From an uncultured Steroidobacter sp. (GTDB lineage: Bacteria > Pseudomonadota > Gammaproteobacteria > Steroidobacterales > Steroidobacteraceae): DNA of 64,000 bases. Under the pieces are notes generated by a model. It saw only the letters and a list, made by a program, of their open reading frames with translations, did no database searches and was not told the origin of the DNA. Positions within the stretch are counted from its first letter, which is position 1. Each line of letters begins with the position of its first letter. The stretch lies in the NCBI RefSeq assembly GCF_937958065.1, contig NZ_CALFXI010000097.1:124001-188000 (forward strand). The letters are read 5' to 3'. Shown piece after piece: positions 44,282-53,468 of this stretch. A program made the translations under genes and the position numbers.

Positions 44282-45889
44282 ATGAGACCGCTCGACGTAG
44301 CGATTCGCTCGACCCCGCCGTCGTTGCGGGAGGACAAGCCGATGACGATTGACCAGCAGTTGCTCGCCGACCTGGTCGAGTTCGCGCCCGACGCCATGTT
44401 GATCGTCGACGGGTCGGGTCGAATTCTCTACGCCAACCAGCGCGTGTCGGACCTGTTCGGCTATCCGCGCGAAGCCATTGTCAGTCGCGATGTCGAAGTG
44501 CTGCTGCCCGCACGCTTGCAGGCGCGCCACGCGCATCACCGTCGCAAATTCGCGGAGGATCCCCGGGCCCGCCCCATGGGCGCCGGGCTCGATCTGCTCG
44601 GCCGTCGCCGTGACGGCAGCGAATTTCCCTTGGAAATCAGCTTGAGCCCGCTGCGCAACGGCTGGGCAGCGGCCGCGATCCGCGACGTCACCGATCGCAA
44701 ACGGGTGGAGCAGGAACTGATCGAAGCCCGCGAAGAAGCCGATCGCGCCAACCTCAGCAAGACCCGTTTTCTGGCCACGGCGAGTCACGACTTGCGGCAG
44801 CCCCTGCAGGCGCTGTCGATGTTGCACGGCACGCTGTGCCGCATCGACATGCATCCCAGCGGTCGCGAAGTGCTCGCTCAACAGGGCTGCTGCATCGATG
44901 CGATGAAGCGCCTGCTCGGCGCGCTGCTCGATATCAGCAAGCTCGAGTCCGGCGCGGTGAAGCCGCAGACCTCGGAATTTTCGCTACATTCCTTGTTCGA
45001 ACTGCTGAGCACCGAGTTCTCGCCGGCGGCCCGTGACAAGGGACTCACGCTCGTCGTCGAGCACGCCGATGTCTGTACACGCACCGATCAGTCCCTGCTC
45101 GAACAGTTGTTGCGCAACCTGCTCTCGAATGCCATCAAGTACACCAGTGCCGGCACGGTCACTCTCCGGGCAATGCCGACCGCCACTGGCGTGTGCGTCG
45201 AGGTCCGCGATACCGGCGAAGGCATTCCCGAAGACCAGCTGGCTTGCATCTTCGATGAGTTCTATCAAGTGGGCGTCGGCAGAAATGCCTCGCGGGAAGG
45301 TTATGGACTGGGCCTGGCGATCGTGCAGCGAATTGCCAGGCTGCTGGGCTTGCGCATTCAAGTGCAGTCGCAGGTGGGCCAGGGCTCGAGCTTCACCTTG
45401 ACACTGCCGCGCGTCGAATCGGCCAGGCCGGACGGCATCGGCGCCGGGGTGATCGCCGACGCGCATCTGACCCGTCCCGCCCGGAGCGGGAAAATCCTGG
45501 TGACCGAGGACGAGCCGAGCGTGCTGCAGGCAACCCGCTTGCTGCTGGAGCTCGAAGGCTACCAGGTCATTCCCGCCACGAGCCGCGAAGAAGCTCTCAG
45601 GCGCGGTTGCGAGCATCCAGATATCGCGCTGCTGGTCAGCGACTATCATCTGAAGGAAGATCAGACCGGCCTGAACGTGATCACCGGGATTCGCGATCTG
45701 CTGGCCCGGAATATTCCCGCCATCCTGGTGACCGGCGACACCTCCACCGCCATGCGCAAGCTGCCTCGCGATCGACAGCTCCGCCTCGCGAGCAAGCCCA
45801 TCGACGCCGAGGAACTGCTCACATTGATGAATGAGCTGCTGAATGCCCGGCGCGATCGCAGCCCGAGCGCCTTCGATCATGCCGACTGA
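44282..45889 (+). CDS. PAS-domain hybrid histidine kinase
   Basis: Soluble hybrid kinase, 535 aa from the ATG at 44282 (GGAG 7 bases upstream); an ATG at 44342 with GGAGG 8 bases upstream is a serious alternative. A PAS domain (DLVEFAPDAMLIVDGSGRILYANQRVSDLFG) is followed by HisKA SHDLRQPLQALSML, ATPase motifs LLRNLLSNAIKYTS, DTGEGIPEDQL and GYGLGLAIV, and a receiver with LVTEDEPS, phosphoacceptor SDYHLKED and SKPIDAEEL. It lacks a membrane segment and an output domain. Its kinase and receiver halves closely resemble the divergent kinase at 42037, so the two are probably paralogues or partners. The ADH gene begins inside its 3' end. Confidence 0.93.
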   Translation: MRPLDVAIRSTPPSLREDKPMTIDQQLLADLVEFAPDAMLIVDGSGRILYANQRVSDLFGYPREAIVSRDVEVLLPARLQARHAHHRRKFAEDPRARPMGAGLDLLGRRRDGSEFPLEISLSPLRNGWAAAAIRDVTDRKRVEQELIEAREEADRANLSKTRFLATASHDLRQPLQALSMLHGTLCRIDMHPSGREVLAQQGCCIDAMKRLLGALLDISKLESGAVKPQTSEFSLHSLFELLSTEFSPAARDKGLTLVVEHADVCTRTDQSLLEQLLRNLLSNAIKYTSAGTVTLRAMPTATGVCVEVRDTGEGIPEDQLACIFDEFYQVGVGRNASREGYGLGLAIVQRIARLLGLRIQVQSQVGQGSSFTLTLPRVESARPDGIGAGVIADAHLTRPARSGKILVTEDEPSVLQATRLLLELEGYQVIPATSREEALRRGCEHPDIALLVSDYHLKEDQTGLNVITGIRDLLARNIPAILVTGDTSTAMRKLPRDRQLRLASKPIDAEELLTLMNELLNARRDRSPSAFDHAD

Positions 45890-46874
45890 GCAATCCGCGT
45901 GCATGCGCTTGCATGATCCGGGCACGAGCCTGGTGCTGGAGCGACGGCCGGTGCCCGCGCCGGGCCCGGGGCAGGTGCTGCTCAAAGTCCGCGCGTGCGG
46001 CGTGTGCCGAACGGATCTGCATTTGATCGACGGCGAACTGCCGAACCCGAAGCTGCCGGTCGTCCCCGGACACGAGATCGTCGGCACCGTCGTGAGTTGC
46101 GGGGAAGGAGCGAACCACCGGCCCGGCACGAGACTGGGCGTGCCCTGGCTGGGTTATACCTGTGGCAAGTGCCAGTTCTGCTCGGGCGGCCAGGAGAACC
46201 TGTGCGACCGGGCCGCGTTCACCGGCTATCAGCTCGACGGTGGATACGCGGAGCACGTGGTGGCCGATGCGCGCTACTGCTTCGAGCTGCCGTCAACTCT
46301 CGACGATGCGCACGCCGCGCCGCTGCTGTGCGCAGGATTGATCGGTTACCGCTCGTGGCGAATGGCTGACGGCGCGAAGCGTTTGGGAATCTATGGTTTC
46401 GGCGCGGCCGCGCATCTGGTGACGCAGGTCGCGACTCACAAGGGACAAGAGGTTTTTGCCTTTACACGTGCAGGCGATGTCACTGCGCAGAGGTTCGCGA
46501 TGGGCCTCGGCGCGCAATGGGCGGGTGCGAGTGAAGATCGTTCACCCGCCCTCCTCGATGCCGCCATCATCTTTGCACCGTCCGGCGCGTTGGTGCCGTT
46601 GGCGCTCCGCGCGGTCCGCAAAGGCGGCCGCGTGGTCTGCGGTGGCATCCATATGAGCGACATCCCCGCGCTGCCCTACTCGTTGCTGTGGGGCGAGCGC
46701 TCGATTCATTCGGTCGCCAATCTGACCCGCCGCGACGGCCACGAGTTTCTGGCACTCGCAGGCGAGATCGGCATTCAGCCCAGCATCACGACGCTGCCCC
46801 TGGCTCGAGCCAACGAGGCCTTGGACCGATTGCGCAATGGCGCGCTCAGCGGCGCTGCGGTCCTGATCCCCTGA
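45879..46874 (+). CDS. zinc-dependent alcohol dehydrogenase
   Basis: Medium-chain NAD(P)-dependent dehydrogenase of 331 aa. Catalytic zinc ligands are Cys in ACGVCRTDLHL and His in PGHEIVG, and the structural zinc site is YTCGKCQFCSGGQENLC. The cofactor domain reads RLGIYGFGAAAHLVTQVA (GxGxxA-type Rossmann loop). The group is usually annotated as AdhA/zinc-binding alcohol dehydrogenase and is often found in stress clusters. The start at 45879 overlaps the end of the kinase gene by 11 bases. Substrate specificity is not readable. Confidence 0.92.
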   Translation: MPTEQSACMRLHDPGTSLVLERRPVPAPGPGQVLLKVRACGVCRTDLHLIDGELPNPKLPVVPGHEIVGTVVSCGEGANHRPGTRLGVPWLGYTCGKCQFCSGGQENLCDRAAFTGYQLDGGYAEHVVADARYCFELPSTLDDAHAAPLLCAGLIGYRSWRMADGAKRLGIYGFGAAAHLVTQVATHKGQEVFAFTRAGDVTAQRFAMGLGAQWAGASEDRSPALLDAAIIFAPSGALVPLALRAVRKGGRVVCGGIHMSDIPALPYSLLWGERSIHSVANLTRRDGHEFLALAGEIGIQPSITTLPLARANEALDRLRNGALSGAAVLIP

Positions 46875-46893
46875 CTGGCGACGTGACTGCGAG

Positions 46894-47187
46894 TCAGTGC
46901 GTCTCCGCACCTGACGCAATCAACTCCAGTTGCCGGGCGTGGGCGACTTCAGCCTCCGCGGCAATCCAGTCCTCCAGCTCGTGCCCTGGCTCGAAGCCAC
47001 GTTTCTGCGCACGGAAGTACGCCGCGGTCGCGACCATGTCGTGGCGTTCCTGCGCACGGTGCTCTGCCTCGATCTTTGCCATGCGTACGAAATCGTCGTG
47101 CGCCAGCTTGGGCTCGCGATGCTGGCTGGCTTCGGGCCTCGGCGCGGGACGCTGCGCCACGCTCGGCTGCTTCGGTTGTGATCTCAT
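46894..47187 (-). CDS. DUF2934 family small protein
   Basis: Soluble protein of 97 aa. The C-terminal half, AKIEAEHRAQERHDMVATAAYF to EDWIAAEAEV, matches the DUF2934 pattern of an alpha-helical motif ending in a Trp-x-x-Ala-Glu sequence. The N-terminus is Pro/Gln/Arg-rich and disordered. DUF2934 proteins often accompany Hsp20 and Usp genes; the Hsp20 gene lies 51 bases upstream on the same strand. Function unknown. Confidence 0.75.
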   Translation of the reverse strand: MRSQPKQPSVAQRPAPRPEASQHREPKLAHDDFVRMAKIEAEHRAQERHDMVATAAYFRAQKRGFEPGHELEDWIAAEAEVAHARQLELIASGAETH

Positions 47188-47238
47188 GGCTTCTGCGCTG
47201 CCTCGGCAGGCGAACCGGTCGCCTGCCGAAGCCTCGAA

Positions 47239-47676
47239 TCATTTCACCTCGATGGCGATCGGCTGATCCGGTCCGCTCGGCTTGGTCTTGGGGATCCGGA
47301 CCTTCAGCACGCCGTCCTTGGACTCGGCGCGGATACCCTTGGCATCGACGTTGTCCGGCAGCGCGAAGCTGCGCGAGAACGAGCCGTAGAAGCTCTCGAT
47401 GCGGATCTCGTTGTGCTCCTTCTGTTCCTTCTCCTGACGCCGCTCGCCGGAGATGGTCAGCATACCCTGGTCGAACGTGACTTTGACGTCGTTCTTCGAC
47501 ACTTCGGGCAGCTCGGCCTTGATGAGATACTCGGTGTCGGTCTCGCTGATGTTGGCGACCGGCCGCCACTGAGTCTCCTCGCCTTCGAACCGGCGCATCG
47601 CGCGCGACAGCAAGGGCGAATATTGCCGGAACATATCTTCGAATTCGCGGAAAGGTTCCCAACGGGTGATGTTCAT
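47239..47676 (-). CDS. Hsp20/alpha-crystallin small heat-shock protein
   Basis: ATP-independent holdase chaperone, 145 aa. The alpha-crystallin domain covers residues ~38-135: WRPVANISETDTEYLIKAELPEVSKNDVKVTF, GERRQEKEQKEHNEIRIESFYGSFSRSFALP and SKDGVLKVRIPKTKP (the GVL motif). The short N-terminal arm begins MNITRWEPFREFEDMF, the class-A pattern, and a C-terminal IxI-like IAIEV is present. GGAG lies 7 bases before the ATG. The leader shows no clear ROSE thermometer to my eye. Confidence 0.95.
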   Translation of the reverse strand: MNITRWEPFREFEDMFRQYSPLLSRAMRRFEGEETQWRPVANISETDTEYLIKAELPEVSKNDVKVTFDQGMLTISGERRQEKEQKEHNEIRIESFYGSFSRSFALPDNVDAKGIRAESKDGVLKVRIPKTKPSGPDQPIAIEVK

Positions 47677-47872
47677 AGTGCAGCTCCGAATGAGGGTTGC
47701 TCGACGATCAGCGGCGCAAATGGTCGATCCGCGCCCTCGGACTCACCATTCGGGGAACGCCGTAACAAATACGTGATGGCTGCGAGCGCCTGCACCTGCA
47801 CGCGATTTGCCGTCAGGCGCCCGGCGGATTTCCGAATGAGAAACTCCCGCGGGAATTTGCGACACTTGCGTC

Positions 47873-49420
47873 ATGAACCCGCCCTCGTCACTGCGCATCG
47901 AGGAGCTGCTGGCTCCCGCGGCCTTCCCGCATCCAGTCCGCGAGCTGCGCCTGGTGGAAACGCACATCTCGTGGGTCGTCCTGACCGGGCCACGCGCCTA
48001 CAAGGTCAAGAAGCCGGTCAAGCTCGATTTCATCGACACCTCCACGCTGGAGCGCCGGCAGCAGTACTGCAACGAGGAGCTGCGCCTCAATCGTCGTCTC
48101 GCGCCGGAGCTGTACCTCGAAGTCGTGCCGATCACTCGCCAGGACGGCCGGGCGCGCATCGACGGCACCGGGCCGGCGATCGAATATGCCGTTTGTTTGA
48201 AACAATTTCCTGCGGATGCCGAGCTGCCCGCGCTGCTCGAACGTCGCGACGTTTCGCTGCCGGAGATCGTGCAGCTCGGCGAGACGCTCGCCGCGTTTCA
48301 CATGCAAACCCCGGAGTGCTCCGGCGCGGATGCTCCGGAATCCACCCAACTCATGTACGACACGGTGCTCGGCAATCTGGAACAACTGCTGGAATACACC
48401 GAACGTCACCAGCACATCCCCGAGCTGCGGCGGCTGTGGAACTGGACGCGCTCCGAAATCCAACGCAACGAAGCGGCTTTCGAGGAACGGGTGCGCGGCC
48501 AGCGGATCCGCGACTGTCACGGCGATTTGCATGCGGCCAATATCGTTCGGTTCGAAGGCCGATTGGTGCCGTTCGACTGTATCGACTTCGATCCGCAGCT
48601 GCGCTGTATCGATGTCATGAACGATCTCGCGTTTCTGATCATGGATCTGCACAGTTACGAACGCGAAGATCTCGCGCTCGCGCTGCTGAGCCGTTACCTG
48701 GAGATCACCGGCGACTATGCGGGCGTTCGGCTGCTGCCGTTCTATGCGGTGTATCGTGCGCTGGTGCGAGCCAAGGTCGATGCGATCGCTGCCGAACAGT
48801 CGGCTCATCTGGTGGAGCAGTACACCAGACGGATGCTGCGACGGGTACGGACAGCGCTGGCATATACCAGCCGACCCCGCCCCCTTCTCCTGCTGATGCA
48901 CGGCATGTCCGGTTCGGGCAAGTCGTGGCTGAGCGAACAGCTGGTGGCCCCGCTGCATGCAGTGCGCATTCGATCCGATCTGGAGCGCAAACGCCTGCTC
49001 GGCCCATCCACTGCGTCAGCCGGCTTCAAGCAGGGCAACTATGCGCCGCAGATGAGCCAGCGGGTTTATGCCAGGCTCCTGGAAAATGCGGAGAGCTGCC
49101 TGCAAGCGGGGTGCAACGTGATCGTCGACGCCTCGTTTCTCGATGGCGCCGATCGAGAGCTGTTCACCTCGCTGGCAGAGCGCATGGATGTGACTTGCGC
49201 GTTCATCTCCTGCCACGCCGATCCCGCGACCCTGCTGCAACGGGTCGCGAAGCGAGCCAGCCGCGGCAATGATGTTTCCGAAGCCGATCAGGCCGTCGTC
49301 AACGCCCAGTTGCGTGACTTCGAGCCGCTCGCAGCGGGATCTACCCCCATCATCCAGGTCGATACTCGCGCCGCCGACGCGGTCGATCACGTGATCAGCT
49401 GGGTGCGAGCGCTTCGATAG
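47873..49420 (+). CDS. fused aminoglycoside-phosphotransferase-like and AAA kinase protein
   Basis: Two-domain protein of 515 aa. The N-terminal half is an APH/choline-kinase-like fold with CHGDLHAANIVRFEG (catalytic Asp, metal Asn) and FDCIDFDPQLRCIDVMNDLAFL. The C-terminal half (from about residue 340) is a P-loop kinase of the AAA_33/zeta-toxin-like type with LLMHGMSGSGKSWLSEQL (Walker A) and VDASFLDGADR. The fusion is conserved in proteobacteria, and its substrate is not established. It is divergent from Hsp20 and convergent with the nicotinate phosphoribosyltransferase gene 3 bases away. Confidence 0.87.
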   Translation: MNPPSSLRIEELLAPAAFPHPVRELRLVETHISWVVLTGPRAYKVKKPVKLDFIDTSTLERRQQYCNEELRLNRRLAPELYLEVVPITRQDGRARIDGTGPAIEYAVCLKQFPADAELPALLERRDVSLPEIVQLGETLAAFHMQTPECSGADAPESTQLMYDTVLGNLEQLLEYTERHQHIPELRRLWNWTRSEIQRNEAAFEERVRGQRIRDCHGDLHAANIVRFEGRLVPFDCIDFDPQLRCIDVMNDLAFLIMDLHSYEREDLALALLSRYLEITGDYAGVRLLPFYAVYRALVRAKVDAIAAEQSAHLVEQYTRRMLRRVRTALAYTSRPRPLLLLMHGMSGSGKSWLSEQLVAPLHAVRIRSDLERKRLLGPSTASAGFKQGNYAPQMSQRVYARLLENAESCLQAGCNVIVDASFLDGADRELFTSLAERMDVTCAFISCHADPATLLQRVAKRASRGNDVSEADQAVVNAQLRDFEPLAAGSTPIIQVDTRAADAVDHVISWVRALR

Positions 49421-49423
49421 CCG

Positions 49424-50770
49424 TCAGTGCGCGATCTGCGCCAGTTCGACCGCCAGCTGATGCTGGCGTTGCGAGACTTTCACTGGCGCTTGCAGTACGT
49501 GCTCCAGGGTTCGATATGACGGCGGCAGTCTCGCGAGCTGTTCGGCGCAGTACACTCGAACCTCCTGCAGCGGCGGCGCCGAACACAGGCGACGACCGTT
49601 GGTCATCACCTCGTGCAGCAGCGGCTGGCCGTCGATGACTTCGTCCTCGGACGCCAGTGAATCCATGCTGAGATAGCCGCTTGCATCGTAATGCCGATAC
49701 ACCTGGCGGGGTCCCGGCCAGGTTTCTTTCCATTGCGACAGTTTCCTGACCGGGCGGCCGGCGTACTGCTGCAGTTTATAGGCGCAGTCCAGCGAAGGCG
49801 CGTCATCGGACACGACCAGCTTGGTCCCCAGGCAGAACGCGTCGATGGGTGCGTGGGCCGCAACCATGGCGTCGATGGCATATTCGTCCAGCCCGCCGCT
49901 CACGAAGATTCGGATGTCCCGGCAGCCGCCGCGATCCAGCACGGCTCGCACGCCAATGGCGGCCTGTGCGAGATCGCCGCTGTCGATCCTGACTCCATGA
50001 ATCTTGATGCCTTCACGGCGCAGTCGCTGTGCCAGCGCGACCACACGCCTCGCGCCCCGCTGAATGTCGTACGTGTCGATCAGCAGGACGACATTCTGCG
50101 GATGACAACGTGCGAAGTTCTGGAACGCGTCCGCTTCGAGCTCATGCGCCTGAATGAACGAGTGCGCCATGGTGCCCGCCGCCGGAATGCCGAATCGATA
50201 CGATGCTTCGACAGTCGCGGTTGCGTCGATCCCGGCGATGTACGCTGCCCGGCTCGCCAGCAACGCGGCTTCCGCACCATGCGCCCGCCGCATCCCGAAA
50301 TCGATGAGCTCCGCCTTGGGGGCCGCGAGCCGGCAGCGCGCCGCTTTGGAAGCCACCAATGTTTGATAGTTCAGCAGACTGATGATGCGGCTCTCGACCA
50401 GTTGCGCTTCGGGCAACGCGGCTTCGACTCGCAGGATCGGCTCGCTCGCGAAGAACACCGTCCCTTCGGGCACGGCAAACACCCGACCGGAGAAGCGGAA
50501 CGAAGCGAGCCGCTGCAGCGCCTCCTCGCTCAACCGTCGCGTCGACGCGAGCCAGCCGATCTCTTCGGCCGTGAAGCTCACATGCTCGAGATACTCGAGC
50601 ACCTGATCCAGCCCGGCCGCGATCAGAAAGCTGCGCCGCTGCGGCAGCCGTCGAACGAAAAACTCGAACACCGCCGTCTGGGTCATTCCCAGACGGTAGT
50701 ACGCATCGAGCATCGCCAGCTGATACCAGTCGGTCAGCAATGCCGAGGGCACAGTGCCATGGGTAGCCAT
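49424..50770 (-). CDS. nicotinate phosphoribosyltransferase
   Basis: Converts nicotinate and PRPP to nicotinate mononucleotide in NAD salvage. The 448-aa protein starts LLTDWYQLAMLDAYYRLGM, and YQTLVASKAARCRLAAP, IDFGMRRAHG and GTMAHSFIQAHE follow, where His of AHSF is the phosphorylated residue in the family. VLLIDTYDI and GVRIDSGDL complete the PRPP/product site. I choose the ATG at 50770 (GGAG 8 bases upstream); a TTG at 50809 would overlap the dps stop. It follows dps with a gap of 35 bases and is probably in the same operon. Confidence 0.93.
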   Translation of the reverse strand: MATHGTVPSALLTDWYQLAMLDAYYRLGMTQTAVFEFFVRRLPQRRSFLIAAGLDQVLEYLEHVSFTAEEIGWLASTRRLSEEALQRLASFRFSGRVFAVPEGTVFFASEPILRVEAALPEAQLVESRIISLLNYQTLVASKAARCRLAAPKAELIDFGMRRAHGAEAALLASRAAYIAGIDATATVEASYRFGIPAAGTMAHSFIQAHELEADAFQNFARCHPQNVVLLIDTYDIQRGARRVVALAQRLRREGIKIHGVRIDSGDLAQAAIGVRAVLDRGGCRDIRIFVSGGLDEYAIDAMVAAHAPIDAFCLGTKLVVSDDAPSLDCAYKLQQYAGRPVRKLSQWKETWPGPRQVYRHYDASGYLSMDSLASEDEVIDGQPLLHEVMTNGRRLCSAPPLQEVRVYCAEQLARLPPSYRTLEHVLQAPVKVSQRQHQLAVELAQIAH

Positions 50771-50805
50771 CAGCCGCGCTCCGCGATCCGCACCCGGAGC
50801 AGCAC

Positions 50806-51354
50806 TCAATGACCGCTGCGATCGCCCCGCCGGCCGGCCTCGTACAGCGACCAGGTGCGCTTCTCGGCTTCGTCGATCCAGCCTTCGATCAGGCTCGTGG
50901 TGGCGACGTCACGATGCTTGCCGCACAAGTCGTGGACTTCCCGCAAGCGACTGACCAGCGATTTGTTGTCCTCGCGCAGCTCCGCGAGCATGTCGGCCGC
51001 TTCGACGAATTCGGCATCGTTGTCCTGCAGTCGTTGCAGGCGAGTGATGTTGCCGGTGGAGCGCAGGGTCGCACCGCCGATCTTGCGGATGCGCTCCGCG
51101 ATCGGATCGGTCATGGCGAAGATCTGGCTCGCCTGTTCATCGAACAGCAAGTGATAGTCGCGGAAATGCGGACCGCTCACGTGCCAATGAAAGTTCTTGG
51201 TCTTCATGTACAGCGCGAACACGTCCGCCAGTATCGCGTTCATCGCGGCGGAAATGTCGCGAGTCGCCTCCGGCTGCAGATCCGTAGGTGTCGCGAGCGC
51301 GGCCTGGCGGCGACGGGTCAACTCGTCTCGCGATGCAGTGGTCTTGGTGGGCAC
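50806..51354 (-). CDS. dps: Dps-family ferritin-like DNA-protection protein
   Basis: Ferritin-like dodecamer subunit, 182 aa, that oxidises ferrous iron with H2O2 and protects DNA in starvation. The ferroxidase residues are in KTKNFHWHVSGPHFRDYHLLFDEQASQIF (His, Asp, Glu of the dinuclear site). MAMTDPIAERIRKIGG-type residues follow in helix 2. The N-terminal tail is basic (TTASRDELTRRRQA), fitting DNA binding. Start is the GTG at 51354 with GGAG 9 bases upstream. It is followed by the nicotinate phosphoribosyltransferase gene. Confidence 0.94.
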   Translation of the reverse strand: MPTKTTASRDELTRRRQAALATPTDLQPEATRDISAAMNAILADVFALYMKTKNFHWHVSGPHFRDYHLLFDEQASQIFAMTDPIAERIRKIGGATLRSTGNITRLQRLQDNDAEFVEAADMLAELREDNKSLVSRLREVHDLCGKHRDVATTSLIEGWIDEAEKRTWSLYEAGRRGDRSGH

Positions 51355-51439
51355 GATCGATGTCTCCTGTGCAGAGTGGAACGGATATCAGACCCGGCGC
51401 GCGCCGGCACCAGTCGCGGTGCCGGCCGCACGCCGTGTT

Positions 51440-51808
51440 TCATTGTTCTTTCCTGACCGCATGGTAGGTGGCCATGATGTGTTGGCTGCCCGACAATGGC
51501 TCGGCCGGGGTCGCGTTGATCCGCATGCCGATGACATCCTTGCAATCGCCTGGCTGCACGGTCTCCTGCTTGCCGTCGTAGATCACCTTCATCGCGGCGG
51601 TTTCGTCACCGGGCTTGACGCACACGCGGTATTCCTCGGCGGTCTTGCCGTGGTGAATGGTCTTGACCTCCTTGCCAGTCAGAGCGATTTCGCCCGGCGT
51701 GACCGCCGCTTTCATCCGGTCCATGGTCGCCTCGGTCTTCTCTCCGGCAAACGCCGCGGAAGCACCCAGCAGGGCCAGCACGGTCGCGAGCAGCAACTTG
51801 GTATTCAT
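51440..51808 (-). CDS. small periplasmic protein of unknown function
   Basis: Secreted protein of 122 aa. A signal peptide (KLLLATVLALLGASAAFAG) precedes a mature region containing EVKTIHHGKTAEEYRVCVKPGDETAAMKVIYDGKQETVQPGDCKDVIGMRI. Two cysteines (CVKPG and DCKDV) could form a disulfide. GAGGTG lies 8 bases before the ATG. It sits 85 bases upstream of dps on the same strand and is divergent from the DegP-like protease. I do not recognise a named family. Confidence 0.72.
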   Translation of the reverse strand: MNTKLLLATVLALLGASAAFAGEKTEATMDRMKAAVTPGEIALTGKEVKTIHHGKTAEEYRVCVKPGDETAAMKVIYDGKQETVQPGDCKDVIGMRINATPAEPLSGSQHIMATYHAVRKEQ

Positions 51809-52032
51809 CGTCGTACACCTCGTCGGTTGTGTTCGAATCGACCCGCCACACGCTGCGCGTCTCGGCGCTCGTCCACAAATCGGAACATCGCGCATCGCCT
51901 ACGGGCAATTCGCAGGCACCTCTCGCCTGCATGCCGAGTTCCGTCTTGATGCAGGCGCATCGGATGTCTTCCGACAGCACCGGCGAAGACTCAGAGTGCC
52001 GCAATGGTCATACACTGTTGGAGGGCGCAGCG

Positions 52033-53466
52033 ATGCTCGCAGCAACCCGCACACTGGCAATCACGATCGCACTGAGCCTGACATGCGCCGGCCCGATCGG
52101 GCCGATCGCACTGGCCTCGGCCAATGGTGGCGAAACCGGCGGCTCGACCGGCGCCGCGGCGCTGCCCGATTTTTCGCAGCTCGCGGCGGCCAGCGGACGC
52201 TCGGTCGTCAACGTGACCGTGATCGAGAAACAGGCCGCGCGAGCCTCGCAATCCGGCCAGGATGACGATGACGATCCCTTCTCGGATTTTTTCAGACGCT
52301 TTGGCGCGCCCCAGCAGCCACCGCCCGGTCCGGCGCGTGACATGGGCTCGGGCTTCATCGTCAGTCCGGACGGTTACATCCTGACCAATGCACACCTGGT
52401 GGTCGACGCGAGCGACATCACCGTGAAGCTGATCGACCGGCGGGAATTTCCGGCCAAGGTGGTCGGTGTGGATGCGCGCACCGACGTCGCGGTTCTGAAG
52501 ATCGAGGCGCGGGACTTGCCGGTCGCGAAGTTCGGCGACGCCACCAAGCTGCAGCCCGGTGAGTGGGTCATAGCGATCGGCGCGCCGTTCGGCTTTGAAA
52601 ACAGCGTGACCGCCGGCGTCGTCAGCGGCACCGCGCGTTCGTTGCCCGAGAACGACTATGTGCCTTTCATCCAGACCGATGTGGCCGTCAACCCCGGCAA
52701 CTCCGGCGGGCCGCTGATCGATCTGCAAGGCGAGGTCGTGGGCATCAACTCCCAGATCTACAGTCGCAGCGGCGGCTACATGGGTCTGGCGTTCGCGATA
52801 CCGATCGACGTGGCACGCAACGTCGAGCAGCAGCTCATCCAGACCGGCCACGTGCGTCGCGGGCGTCTCGGTCTGTCCGCCCAGGAAATGAATGCGCAGC
52901 TGGCGCAGTCGTTCGGTTTGGACCGTGCGCGAGGCGGCCTGGTGAGCTCGGTCGATCCCGACGGGCCCGCGGCCCGGGCCGGCATCAAGCCGGGCGATGT
53001 GATCCTGCGGGTCAACGACCAGGCCATCGAACATTCGAACCAGCTGCCGCCGCTGATCGCCGGGCTGGCGCCGGACTCGACGGCGACCCTGCAGATCTGG
53101 CGCGATCGAGCGCAGACCGAAAGCAGGATTCGTATTGCGGAGCTGCAGGAACCGGGTACCGGCAGCGCCTCCGAACCCGCCGCGACATCGGGGCCCGCCG
53201 GTCTGTCGGTGCGCCCGCTGACACCGAAAGAACGTCAGTCCGTCGATACCCGAGGCAGCCTCGTGATCGACGATGTCTCCGGCTCCGCAGCCAAAGCCGG
53301 GCTCGTGCCCGGCGACATCGTGCTCGCGGTGAATGGCAAGACGGTCAAGTCCGTCAAGGAGCTCGAACGAGCCATTCACAAGGCGGGCCCCACGGCGGCG
53401 CTGCTCATCCAGCGCGAGGACGCGCAGATCTTCGTGCCGATACAGTTGGAAGGGTCGCCGGGCTGA
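52033..53466 (+). CDS. periplasmic serine protease, DegP/DegQ (HtrA) family
   Basis: Do-like protease/chaperone, 477 aa, for quality control of envelope proteins. The signal peptide is MLAATRTLAITIALSLTCAG. The trypsin-like domain has the catalytic His in LTNAHLVVDA, Asp in DARTDVAVLKI and Ser in NPGNSGGPLID. Two PDZ domains follow (about residues 265-355 and 390-470; PAARAGIKPGDVILRVND and SAAKAGLVPGDIVLAVNG). An acidic DDDDDP loop lies before the catalytic His. The ATG at 52033 is chosen for the signal peptide and GGAGG upstream; the open frame extends further. Convergent with the cytochrome gene. Confidence 0.93.
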   Translation: MLAATRTLAITIALSLTCAGPIGPIALASANGGETGGSTGAAALPDFSQLAAASGRSVVNVTVIEKQAARASQSGQDDDDDPFSDFFRRFGAPQQPPPGPARDMGSGFIVSPDGYILTNAHLVVDASDITVKLIDRREFPAKVVGVDARTDVAVLKIEARDLPVAKFGDATKLQPGEWVIAIGAPFGFENSVTAGVVSGTARSLPENDYVPFIQTDVAVNPGNSGGPLIDLQGEVVGINSQIYSRSGGYMGLAFAIPIDVARNVEQQLIQTGHVRRGRLGLSAQEMNAQLAQSFGLDRARGGLVSSVDPDGPAARAGIKPGDVILRVNDQAIEHSNQLPPLIAGLAPDSTATLQIWRDRAQTESRIRIAELQEPGTGSASEPAATSGPAGLSVRPLTPKERQSVDTRGSLVIDDVSGSAAKAGLVPGDIVLAVNGKTVKSVKELERAIHKAGPTAALLIQREDAQIFVPIQLEGSPG

Positions 53467-53468
53467 CG

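Noticed and set aside
47413..49272. A 619-codon rightward frame across Hsp20 and the APH/AAA gene
   Set aside because: It is Arg-rich and low-complexity, in a different frame from a gene with clear HGDLHAAN and P-loop motifs.
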